Source: Rhizophagus sp. LPA8_4_AMF
Taxonomy: Eukaryota; Glomeromycota; Glomeromycetes; Glomerales; Glomeraceae
Assembly: GCA_021464525.1 (NCBI GenBank)
Contig: JADRCO010000533.1
Location: 1-31,420, forward strand
Reading direction: 5' to 3'
DNA length: 31,420 nt
This document shows positions 1-9,500 of the stretch, piece after piece. A model generated the notes under the pieces. That model did not search any database. It was not told where the DNA came from and saw only the letters and a list, made by a program, of their open reading frames with translations. The position numbers and the translations under genes are program-made. The stretch's first letter is position 1, and every line of letters begins with the position of its first letter.

Positions 1-1
1 T

Positions 2-414
2 TGGCAAAATAACACTCGAGCTCTTTTTCATATTGGAGATAATCCACCACATGGTCGTCGTTTCACAACCTTAAAAGATAACTATCCAGATGATGATCCA
101 AATGGCTTAACCGCAGAAAATGTACTAGAAAAGATGTGATCAAAAAATATACTTTACTTTTTTGGAAAAATTACAAATGACATGCTTGAAATATTCCGTG
201 GTATAATTGGAGAAATCCCATATTTGATCTTGTAGGAGGAGATCCAATTAAATTAATTGAAAAATTTATTAAAGCCATTTCATCATCTATTACTTATTCT
301 GTTTCACTGACAAGTACTATTGGATGCAGCTCCAAAGAAATATATTCTTTACAACAAAAAAAACTTGATATGAATCCAAATGTACCCGATTGGAATACAT
401 TAAGTCTAATATAA
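2..414 (+). pseudogene. vWA/alpha-kinase protein fragment, decayed
   Basis: The frame starting at base 2 reads WQNNTRALFHIGDNPPHGRR and continues with a run including NPNVPDWNTL near the end. This resembles the segment joining the von Willebrand factor A domain to the alpha-kinase domain in proteins expanded in Rhizophagus (recognised from memory). The fragment is broken in three ways. There is an in-frame TGA at 137-139. A one-base loss near 218-222 forces a shift from PYLIL to FDLVGGDP. A TAA follows at 412-414, and no kinase domain comes after it. The 5' part lies outside the window. The match is to a connecting region, so the domain name is an inference. The gene is almost certainly non-functional. 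Confidence 0.6.
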
Positions 415-466
415 CGTTTTGTGTCATTATTTGCAATGTCTCAGTCTTTATTTTTTTTCGCAGTAT

Positions 467-621
467 GTTTAAACTGCAGTGATGTGCACTCGGAAGATTG
501 GAAGACCTTTGGAAGCACTTTTGGAAGGATTGGAAGCACAATTTTATAATAAATTTATTTGGATTGGAAGCCAAAATTTTATGCTATTGGAAGCACAAAT
601 GAACATCACTGGTTTAAAGTG
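467..621. repeat. 10-bp direct repeats flanking the 477-611 element
   Basis: GTTTAAACTG (467-476) and GTTTAAAGTG (612-621) match at 9 of 10 positions and directly abut the inverted-repeat ends of the element between them. They are best read as a slightly mutated target-site duplication. Confidence 0.6.
477..611. mobile_element. 135-bp non-autonomous inverted-repeat transposon (MITE)
   Basis: The left end CAGTGATGTGCA and the reverse complement of the right end, CAGTGATGTTCA, form 12-bp terminal inverted repeats with one mismatch. The interior carries six copies of TTGGAAG, four of them packed into the first 60 bases, all in the same orientation. Such subterminal motif clusters are typical of transposase-binding arrays in DNA transposons. 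CAGTG ends fit hAT elements, but the flanking duplication looks like 10 bp rather than 8, so I leave the superfamily open. It has no coding capacity. Confidence 0.6.
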
Positions 622-1126
622 ATCAGTATCACATTTCGACCAATCATATTTGTTTATCTTGTGATCACATCAGCCACAGCCACTTTCGTGACTTTTTTTT
701 CAGGTTACGCTGGGAAAATCATACTGCGGTATGTCATTGTGAGTGAGGTAGTGGCGCATTACAATCACAAAATCAGACTAATAAGGTAGATGGTCATTAT
801 GACTCTCCCAACGTTATATATCTTTACTAAATTTTTTACATGTTTTTCCTATAATCATCAATTCCTGAGATCTCTAATCTTGGAATTTTTTTCCTAATTA
901 CACCAATTACTTAAAGATAAATTTATCACAATTAAAAATAAAATATTTTAACCTCTCTAAAAATAGAAAAACCAAAATTTTCTTACCTTCATTACTGTCA
1001 CATACAGCACTTGAACTTCTTCCCTTGTTTAGAAATCTGCGACCGACCTTGGTTATACAATCACTTTAATTAACTCAAACTGAGTATCAGTTACTCAGTT
1101 TTTACAAGGAATATAAAACTTACGTT
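622..1126. other. intergenic, no gene seen
   Basis: AT-rich sequence without a convincing coding frame. A 76-codon frame at 559-789 starts inside the transposon and has no family resemblance, so I treat it as chance. Confidence 0.5.
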
Positions 1127-1645
1127 TCGATATTGTTTGTAACCAATCGCAAATTGATTGGCAGAACCATATTATACGACTACACCAGTACACCTTCATC
1201 AATAAAGGTTATGGGTTACTCTTTACCACACCTTGAAAACTCTGATGCATTTGTTCTTAAACGGTACCATTCCGGTATGTCAAGAATCTTCATCCGACAT
1301 TATCTGAAGAACAAAGAAAAGAAAAATTAAGAATCAACAATCGTTTGCGACGAATCAAAAAGAAATATAAAAAAAAATTGAAAAAAAAGACGTCTTAAAA
1401 AACAAGCCAAACAAAATGCGAAAATGAAAGAAAGAAAAAAATGGATTTACCGCCATTGACTAAATTATTTGACCTAAATCACATGAACGGTGAGGTATAT
1501 TACCGGGACGTTCACAATATAGACTTAAAAGACGAATGGACGCATTCACTTTATAAAGTGGACCATTTACCATCAAAAGAAGAATAATTACAACGGCAAA
1601 GAGATTTCGCGATTGAACAAGCACGCCTTTACAAGCTTAACTGAT
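1127..1645 (+). pseudogene. relic of a lysine/arginine-rich protein gene
   Basis: Three consecutive frames read like one protein with shifts. A first part contains LIGRTILYDYTSTPSSIKVM. A second part from about 1285 has LHPTLSEEQRKEKLRINNR followed by a very basic stretch. A third part from about 1438 reads MDLPPLTKLFDLNHMNGEV and, after a TAA at 1588-1590, continues as LQRQRDFAIEQARLYKLN. The conserved look across the stop and the shifts suggests a decayed gene copy, probably of a dispersed repeat family. The basic segment would suit nucleic-acid binding, but I do not recognise a domain. Confidence 0.4.
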
Positions 1646-2452
1646 TCTTCTTTCCGAAACAAGTGAAAAGAATTCTCCCTGCACCCATCCTCTACCAATT
1701 TTGAAATCCATGTCGCAGAACGTGACAAAAACTTCCTTAATAGGAATAATGTTTTTTCTGAATAACTCATCTAGTTCATGGGTCTGCTCATGTATGTATA
1801 TGTCTAAGGTTTTCCAAATATGCTTATGCTTATTTGTCGGAATTCTTTGTGAGTCTAGATGAAATCTAGTATATGTGAGTAAGCGCTGATATCAGCCTAG
1901 AAATTCAATAACTCATTTATCTGAGTGATCATAGGATAACCTTTCTCTTTGTTTCTACTAGATTACCTTTCTATAATCTCTCTAAATCATCATCAATAAG
2001 AATCAAGTCTTAATGAACATGTAAAAAAGGAAATTTGGAATTTACCACTTCTAAATGTAAAGTTTATGATCTTCGGATTTTTTTTCTATAGATCGATCAG
2101 CGAGATTTCATACTTGGTGAATTTAACCAAATGCGGTAATGTAATATCGTTTGTCGTACTGAAAAGTTAATTTTTTTTGCCTGCGTAAACCTAAAATCTT
2201 ATACGAATTGTATTAAATATTTATAATAAAATATGAACGAAATTTAAAAAACACCGCAAGCATTATTTTTTGTCAACTACTGTATATTGGTTCTTATTTA
2301 TATAAAAAAGGAAGCGAAAAATGAAATCGTTGAAAGAGATTATTCTCAATTAAACTAATATCTAGTATGCTTTAACGCATCAACCATCAATATAATATAA
2401 ATAATGTCATCCGGCCTGCACAATCTAAAATATTTTAAATATATCAAGTAGT
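1646..2452. other. intergenic, no gene seen
   Basis: AT-rich and non-coding as far as I can see. It holds one perfect 12-bp palindrome, GCTGATATCAGC, at 1885-1896. Confidence 0.5.
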
Positions 2453-2500
2453 TGATGTTAATTGATTTTCACGGCTGCGCCGTGAAATCGTCCTACATCA
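2453..2500. repeat. long imperfect palindrome with GC-rich hairpin
   Basis: A core stem TTTCACGGC / GCCGTGAAA (2467-2475 and 2479-2487) closes on a TGC loop. It is extended by GAT/ATC pairing and, after short unpaired gaps, by TGATGT (2453-2458) pairing with ACATCA (2495-2500). The GC-rich core stands out sharply in DNA that is mostly A and T. It may be a foldback element or a structured RNA segment. Confidence 0.6.
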
Positions 2501-3530
2501 TGTTATTATAATATTTTAAATATTAAATGATTATTATATTGGCATCTGTTTGGCTTTAGACGATCCCAAATTTGCATAAAATTTTGTCTAAAATTGATGT
2601 CGATCATTTGTCAATCATCAGAAAATCAGTTAATCCTTTCATATAAAAATTTTTTTTTATCAAGTTTTTTTTTGTGAAACTAAAAAAATAATGTATTTAA
2701 AATAATAATATCGGTAAGTTTCACTTATTCTTTATTAAAATAAACTCTATACTTGTAGTTTTACCTTTAAAATCACACTTTAAATCACACTTTCTTTTAC
2801 AATACAAACTTGCAAATCACACAATAATAACACTGCAAGTAGCTTAATTAAAGTTGTTTTTCAGGGAATGGGACGTATATAAGCGAGGATTTAAGGTGGA
2901 AGTTGTCCATTTATTTGTGACGACTATATTTACAAGAAATTAATTTCACAACTGCTAAGAATTAGTATTTCAACAGCACACAGAATGCTTAAATGTTGTC
3001 AAAAATGAAGCTGCGTAACAAATCCATTTTTGCAACAAGTAGGAAGGAGAAAATTTTTTAGTGGATCTGATATGAAGGTTGGTTATTATAATTATGTTAT
3101 TAATATACAATTTTATAACAAATTTAAACTAAAAACTTGCTATTGATGCGACCCAGGTACTTAAATGTAAGAATAAATGATGTGATCCAGTAACGTAACA
3201 CGTTCTATCATGTTCGGTACAATAATTTTTTTGAGTTAACAACATAATATTAGTCGCTATTTTAGAAAGATTCATTTCTTTCGAAAAGTATTTGATCACT
3301 TTCTTAATGTTTGGACAGTATCGGTAGTAATCTCAGTAGCATCAGTTATATTACCCATCTTCCTGAAATAAAGCAATTATAAGCATAATTATTATTATGT
3401 ATTTATAAATAATTAATATTATACCATGTACTTTCTTGTATAAATTTATTATTCTCATTTTCATTAGATTTAATTATAGCGATCACCATCATCTCCTTAT
3501 TACGTGAAGTCGAATTTAGATATTCCAATA
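2501..3530. other. intergenic, no gene seen
   Basis: AT-rich stretch with no supported frame. GTATATAAGC near 2875 is TATA-box-like but has no gene behind it that I can identify. Confidence 0.45.
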
Positions 3531-3534
3531 AAAA

Positions 3535-3800
3535 ATTTTTCCCATCCTTTTCATCTGATAGTTGAGTACCTAAACTCTTTTTATTTATCTGCTACAAGTT
3601 TAAAAGAAATTCCTGATAATATAGCATCCTCCTCGGAATTTTCAACTTCCTCATTAGATTCTGATCTATACATTTCATCAATAAATACTCCTTCGCTATG
3701 TTCTTCAAACCTTTCTTCAAAATCAACTTCTCCATTGTTAATACATTATCTTGAAATTTCTTTCAATATCTTTTCCTTTTCATCAGGTACAGCAGATTTT
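3535..3800 (-). pseudogene. relic of an acidic coding tail
   Basis: The minus strand reads KSAVPDEKEKILKEIS, then a TAA, then a Glu/Asp-rich frame including FEERFEEHSEGVFIDEMYRS, ending at a TAA after KLVADK. Further stops follow. The serine-rich 104-codon frame on the plus strand (3504-3818) is the antisense shadow of this Glu/Asp-rich segment. It looks like the eroded C-terminal part of some protein; the family is not recognised. Confidence 0.3.
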
Positions 3801-3818
3801 TTTTTAATCTTATCATAA

Positions 3819-4159
3819 GGTTATGACAACATAACGCATAAGAAATAATTAAATTTTGACAAAAAGTCCAAACCATATGAAAAGATATTATTTGCATAAT
3901 TTATTTCATTAATTTGTGAAGGGGTATAAATTTTACTTGCTGTACTTAGATTATAAACCCTATACTTTATTCTTGGTTGTTTTGCTTTTGACAACTAAGA
4001 CATAACTTGTTTATGTGTGGACTAATTTTTAAACAATGATAATGAAAAACGAGTATGCGAAACAATAAAATTAGTGTTACATTTACACGTGATTTAGTGT
4101 GTGCATCTTGCAGATCATCAAATTTCAAACTCTATTTTTCGAAACTTTATTATAATATG
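3819..4159. other. intergenic, no gene seen
   Basis: AT-rich, stops in all frames, no repeat or motif that stands out. Confidence 0.5.
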
Positions 4160-4217
4160 CGAGCACTCCGTAAAGATATCCTGCGACGGGAATCTAGACA
4201 GAGGCACGGAACGCTCG
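4160..4217. repeat. GC-rich inverted repeat island
   Basis: CGAGCACTCCGT (4160-4171) and ACGGAACGCTCG (4206-4217) are inverted repeats matching at 10 of 12 positions, with a 34-base loop. The loop is also GC-rich relative to its surroundings. It lacks the T-loop and anticodon arrangement of a tRNA. Confidence 0.5.
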
Positions 4218-4439
4218 TCTGTTCTTAATTGTTTTATAGTAAAATTTCTAATTCCTAATTCCTATGACATTTAAATTAATAATTTACGAACCAACAGACT
4301 TTACTTCTATAAAAAATATACATGCAAATGAGTTATATCATTTTAAAGTTCAAAATAAATAACGAATCATAAATTTAATATCGGAGATAATTTTTCAATC
4401 AAATCCTTCAGATTTCACTATGTTTATATTATATTAATT

Positions 4440-4990
4440 TTAAATTATACTAGCTGTAACCTGTTGTGTTGTAACAGAATTAATAAGAAAAATAAAAAGT
4501 AATTAACAAAAAAATTTATTTTCAATAACCAAAAATAAAAAAACTAATTAAAACAAATTTATATTTCGATTTGAACCAAAAAAAAAAAATAAAAAAATTG
4601 ATTAAAATTATTTTTTCGGATTGAACCAAAAAAAAATAAAATAAAATAAAATGATTAAAAAAAAAGAATTTTTATAACTATAACCGGCGGTGATGATCAC
4701 CGGTTACTGAAATTATAATGATTGACCAGCATTAAAAAAATATCGTGCTGGTAAAAATTGATAATTCTGGCCAACGGTGATGATAACCCCGGTGATTTAA
4801 AGTAAAAACCTAAAAAAAAATTTATTTTTGGTATTGAACTAAAATATGAAAGTAAAAAATTTATTAAAAAAAATTTATTTTTTTTGGTTTGAACTGAAAA
4901 AAAAAAAATATTATTTTTGGTGCTGGATTAAAAACTTGGAAATAAGAAGCTATTAAAAACATTTTTTTATTTTTTATTCAGCTTTTTATT
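4440..4990. repeat. degenerate A-rich repeats
   Basis: Several diverged units share the pattern TTT-GATTTGAACC, then an A-tract, then TTGATTAAAA. GAACC/GAACT-type cores occur near 4573, 4622, 4834 and 4890. The array is interrupted by the CGGTGATGAT palindromes at 4681-4800. Confidence 0.4.
4681..4800. repeat. hairpins built on CGGTGATGAT
   Basis: TAACCGG-CGG-TGAT followed by G and ATCACCGGTTA (4681-4706) forms an 11-bp stem with a CGG bulge. ACCAGCA (4725-4731) pairs with TGCTGGT (4746-4752). CGGTGATGAT recurs at 4775-4784, followed by CCCCGGTGAT. These are islands of G and C in a poly-A background. Confidence 0.5.
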
Positions 4991-6276
4991 TGTTCAATAC
5001 TAAAATTTTTTTTAAGTAAAGAATCGAAAGAATAAATAATACAAAATTTTCAGAAAAAATTTAGTCTATAAAAACCGGTAAAAAAAAAGGTATTTAAAAA
5101 AAAGGGTAAACCGGATAGCATCACCACAACATCAATGGGAATATAACTGATTCATTATTTGGCAATCATCGTAATGCCGGTTGACATTAAATTTGGCCAG
5201 AATTTCCGAATAGTAATGTTGTCTGACTTTGCATAATTCTCAGAATTTCAAAAAAAATCATCGGGCCTGGCGCAGACACATTTTTTGTTATGCAGACTAA
5301 TACAAAAAATCATTGTATCTTACCGTTAAAGAAAATTTATCACCATTAACACTATTAGCATTTCTTGGTTAAAATTCAATTATTTAAACTTAACTTTCAC
5401 CATATAATAAACGCATTTTTTTTTTAGTTAGTGATCCAGACTAAATTGGTAAGATCTTCAATATTTTTAAAACGTTTCTCTCATTTTTTTTCTTGAAGAG
5501 CCCATCAGCTGCCATTTTGAATATTTCAAAGGAACAGTGTTTACCTTCGAATATTTTTTTTGGGAATTTTTTTTTTTTTTAATACAATGAAATGGTCAAC
5601 TAAAATTTCGTTTTCTTTTTAGTTTAAGCAGCGTTTTCGAAGGTATAATGCCTTAAAAAGGCCTTTTTTTATTCTTTTTAGATTTCGGAGTTTTGAATAA
5701 AATCAGTAAGTTCACTGGAAGTTTTTTTAGTGATTTTTTTTAGGTCGTGGCTAACATTAAAGTCTTAGACGGTATTGGTAAATTTGTTAAGAAATGTTAA
5801 TGCTTTTTTGTAGGGTTGAAGTCCGGATCTGTTTATGATGTGACTCTGCAAGTTCAAATTGTATACTTTGCGTGGAATTAACAAGTTCAGCTCTTTAAAA
5901 CCTTTTGTTTTATAAATATATATTTTTTTTTTTAAACCAGACAAGGAGACATTTATTTAATAATGTTCGCTTTTTTTTCTATTGTTAGATTTCATATTTA
6001 AAATTTCATAATTAATCCATTCAAACACTTTTAATTGAACATCATTAATAAATTTATCGAGTTAATTGGCTTTGTATCAATGTTTCAGATTGTTTCACAT
6101 TGCATTATCTATTAGCAAAAAAAGTTGTTAAATGTGTAAGCAGTATGACTTGGTTGAATCAAAAACTGTTATAATTACACTTACAATCGGATTTTGTCCT
6201 CTTTTATATTATTTTCTAATCATATGATATGAGTCTAATGATGTGTAACTAAATGTAATTATGACTGTTTCATGTT
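4991..6276. other. intergenic with splice-like signals
   Basis: AT-rich, with many T-tract-AG and GTAAG-like signals. The best candidate is an open frame of 35 codons over 5744-5777 and 5814-5882 if a 36-nt intron is removed. I cannot build a gene from it. Confidence 0.35.
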
Positions 6277-6378
6277 TTTATTTCGTTAATTTATTTCGTT
6301 AATTTATTTATTCATTAATTTATTCCGTTAATTTATTTATTCATATTAATTTATTTCCTATTAATTTATATTCCTAAA
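6277..6378. repeat. AT-rich minisatellite, unit ~13-17 bp
   Basis: Tandem variants of TTTATTTCGTTAA and TTTATTTATTCATTAA repeat about six times. Confidence 0.7.
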
Positions 6379-7295
6379 TTTAGAAAATTTAAAATGACCG
6401 GCATCATAAGAGTCAAGCATAATATGAAATTCAAGGGCAAGCAAACATAGAGGAAACTCATTTTGTATGGTGAGTATGAAGGGATGGTGTTTTAACAATG
6501 ATCCAACAACCGACCTGATTCGACCCTGTGGAACACTAAAAATGATTAATTTAAAAGAGCTTATTTGTAATTTTTAAAAAGTAATCATTGAGACATTATA
6601 ATATAAAGAGAAATTTAGTGAAATTATATTCCAAATCAATACTACAAATAAAAAAAAAAATTCATTATTATAAATGGTTTAATTTGCAAATAGATTATTC
6701 GCTTAAATGAAAACTGTATAAATGTCATATCATCTTTCAATTTGATTGAGTGATTAGAATATTACTTATGTATAAAATTGAGGTAATTTTGAAATTAATT
6801 GGTAACTATTATTATCAATTTAAAATTGAATAATATTTCTATGTAAAAAAATCGAATCATGTAATCTATATTTATTCTTCTTCGAGTCCTTCAAATTTTT
6901 TTAGATCGTATCACCGCAGGTAAAAAAATTTTTCGGTTTTTTAGACCTTTTTTTTTATTAATATTTTTCTTAGTTTAATATTAAAGCGAAAGTTTTTTTT
7001 CAGTTTTTCCGATTTTTTTTTTTTATTTTTTTCAAACTCTTTTCGGTTTGGTTTTTTTTCTGAAACCAAAAATTTTTTTTTTAATATTCTTTTTTTTTTT
7101 AAAAAGAAAACACTGAATATTTTTAATTTCCTTTTTTCTTTATATTCCATACTATATTTTTTTTATGATTTTTTTTATTTAATTTATATATTTTATTATT
7201 ATTGTTATATTATTATTGTTATATAAATATACAGAGAAAAATGCATTTACCGTAGCACCGTAGCATCGATCCGATCAACCCAGAGGTCTGACGCT
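6379..7295. other. intergenic, T-tract rich, no gene seen
   Basis: Dense homopolymer T tracts between about 6890 and 7170 create a lysine-only frame on the minus strand, which I reject as a gene. A short ATTATTATTGTTAT repeat lies near 7190-7225. Confidence 0.5.
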
Positions 7296-7524
7296 AAATA
7301 GATAGGACCCAGAAATATATATAAAAGGGTCAGGTTTGAGTTTGCTCAAAAAAATCATGTAGATCTTTCCTTTTGTGATAATTCCTACTGAAATATTATT
7401 ACCTTTTTTAGATACTGGCTGAGGTTATCATAATTCCGGCCCTGAAAAAATGCGTACAGCTAATAGCAAATTTTGTTTTGCCGCACCTTACCCCTGTATG
7501 TATATTTCTGGGTCCTAAATAGAT
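7296..7524. repeat. 8-bp target-site duplication AAATAGAT
   Basis: AAATAGAT is present at 7296-7303 and again at 7517-7524, exactly abutting the terminal inverted repeats of the 213-bp element. Confidence 0.85.
7304..7516 (+). mobile_element. 213-bp MITE, family X, copy 1
   Basis: The left end AGGACCCAGAAATATATATA pairs with the right end, whose reverse complement begins AGGACCCAGAAATATACATA; these are 20-bp terminal inverted repeats with one difference. A second copy of the same length lies inverted at 17467-17679. The shared interior includes CTAATAGC, GGCCCTGAAAAAAT and CATAATTCCGGCCCTG. An 8-bp TSD is hAT-like, but P elements also make 8-bp TSDs, so the superfamily is an inference. No coding capacity. 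Confidence 0.85.
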
Positions 7525-8789
7525 ATCGATCACTTATAAATATATATTTTATTACTAATTAGTTATTAATGAATTAATTATAATAGTTAAATTTTCTACT
7601 TTTTATATGAGTCACGAATTAACAATCATTGTAATTTTTGTACTATCTAAAAAACCTCATTGAGTTACATAGTTTTTTTTCTTTATTTCTTTTCTCCTGC
7701 ATCATCTCTCATATTATATTAATCACTTAACCCAATTACTATAATTTATTACTCTATTTTACTTTATTCATTAGTAGTTTTTGCGATCATATTATTCAAA
7801 ACAAAAGTAGTCTCCTTTCTGTTTGCTTGAACCCAGTTCAGTTTGTGGAATCCTATGAATCATGAAGTTTCTGCTTCTGAATGATCAACAAATCATTACT
7901 CGTCATACCATAATCGATGCTTTTACTTGTTTACACGACATGTTTATAAGTTTATTTAAATTTATTTATAATTCATATAAAATTAATTCATATTAGAACA
8001 AACATTTTCCTTTCGTCATAAATACTATTATTCTATCAATAAAAAAAAATATGGAACTTTTATTTCATACTTCTTTTTTATGCTATTGTATGTTCAATCA
8101 TTCAGTAAAACCTAAATTTTTTAATCTTTTTTATTATTCTTTATATTCTTATGAAAATCAAATTTTTTTTGCATTTTTTCTAAATTTATCCATAATTTTT
8201 TTATTCAAAATAAAACCATTCTTTTTTTAATAAAAGTCTACTAAAAAATAATTAATTACCATTGCTTTTAAAATATATATCCTTTATTGTTAAAAAAAAA
8301 AATTGGTACGCCCTTTTTATTAAATTGGTATTTTTAATTCTATCAATTTTCAAATTTATAGAAATACTATTTTACTGTAATAAATTTACTGAGTAATTAA
8401 TATTATTAATGAGATAACAGTGAAGGTCCACCAAAATTGCTTGCAGATGTTATTTATGCAAGCAGGAATATTGAAACATACAAGAAACAAATTTCATATT
8501 TTGTTTTTCAAAATAATAAAGTCATAAAAATAATTATTACACAGTTAAGGTACTGTAAATACTTCTAGTACGTCTTGATAATGTCGTCCATAGGTATAAA
8601 CAATCTGGAAGTATAATCTGAATATTAATTATTTATTACACGAGATCTATAATGGATAATTTTAACGGAACCCATCCATCATCAACTTCCAATAATAAAG
8701 GGAAAAATCATCTCTGAGAAACATATAAAAAAATTAGATGATATTACGATTTTTAGTAACTGATCTAATACATCTTAATTTATTAATTT
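7525..8789. other. intergenic, no intact gene
   Basis: AT-rich. A short plus-strand frame near 8415-8565 (EGPPKLLADVIYASRNIETY) reads like protein but ends after about 50 codons and is not recognised. A 21-codon frame starts at ATG 8652. Neither can be supported as a gene. Confidence 0.4.
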
Positions 8790-9085
8790 ATCCTGGATGA
8801 ATCAGCTTGGTACGAAAAACATCATTCTTTCTAAAATGACTTCAATTAAGTAATTCCAAATCAAACTGTTGCCCAAGTATTCAGTCTATCATATTCAATC
8901 CATTCTAAAACTTCTTTACTTTTAAGTTGTTGAATTGTGAATAAACTTATTTAATACTAAACATTTTCAAAAAGATTTTAAAAATTGGATAGTGAAAATC
9001 ACGAAATTGATGACTGACACCAATAATTGTTATAATTGATTGCTTACATTCTTTACATAAGCTGTAGTCTTCGTAACGTCTGTTT
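8790..9085 (-). pseudogene. relic of a protein kinase N-terminal region
   Basis: The minus strand reads KLNRRYEDYSLCKECKQ, then in another frame a segment with NNYWCQSS, then RDFHYPIFK. After a stop it continues KEVLEWIEYDR, followed by eroded sequence around FGIT. This order of a Cys-rich CxxC segment, a WCQ motif, then LEWIEYDR ahead of the glycine-rich loop is how many expanded Rhizophagus kinases begin (from memory of the family). No catalytic domain follows, and there are several stops and shifts. Confidence 0.5.
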
Positions 9086-9324
9086 AATTTTTCATTTAAA
9101 TTAACTTATAAATTATGGTGTTTTGTTTTTTAGTTATATTCTAACAGTTAAAATCTTTTATTTGTTATTTACATTATCGCTAAGCTTATTATTCATCTGA
9201 AAGTTGTCTCTCTAATAAATTTTGGTATTTAAATTTAAATTAATAACAAATATATTATTAATCACTTATCAGATGTACTTTTTAATAATATGCGTCGATT
9301 GCGTCGTGTAACATCATCAATTTT

Positions 9325-9363
9325 GATCATGTGATTAATTTTAGTTGATCGCAACACATGATC
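9325..9363. promoter_or_regulatory. perfect 9-bp dyad upstream of the F-box gene
   Basis: GATCATGTG (9325-9333) and CACATGATC (9355-9363) are exact inverted repeats with a 21-base spacer, centred about 155 bases before the ATG at 9501. It could be a protein-binding dyad; function is a guess. Confidence 0.3.
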
Positions 9364-9460
9364 TAAATTTATATTGATCAACAAAAAATTTTGTTACACA
9401 ATAATGAAACAATTAAATGCAGTAAACTCCGTAATCCGGATGTTTATCACCCGCTAGAAA

Positions 9461-9480
9461 TTTTTTTTTTTTTTTTTTTT
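9461..9480. repeat. poly-T tract of 20
   Basis: Twenty consecutive T residues end 20 bases before the F-box ATG. Poly(dA:dT) tracts commonly exclude nucleosomes at fungal promoters, so this may mark the promoter or 5' UTR. Confidence 0.6.
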
Positions 9481-9500
9481 GAAATAATAAAACAATAAAG

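Noticed and set aside
559-789. 76-codon frame
   Set aside because: Begins inside the 135-bp transposon and crosses its boundary; no protein-like motif.
3504-3818. 104-codon serine-rich plus-strand frame
   Set aside because: The opposite strand gives a more natural acidic protein segment; the serine run is its antisense shadow.
4160-4217. Possible tRNA
   Set aside because: No GTTCRA T-loop or 7-bp acceptor arrangement; only a simple inverted repeat.
6941-7150. 69-codon lysine-rich minus-strand frame
   Set aside because: It is the antisense of T homopolymers; almost only Lys, Phe, Leu and Glu, with no family resemblance.
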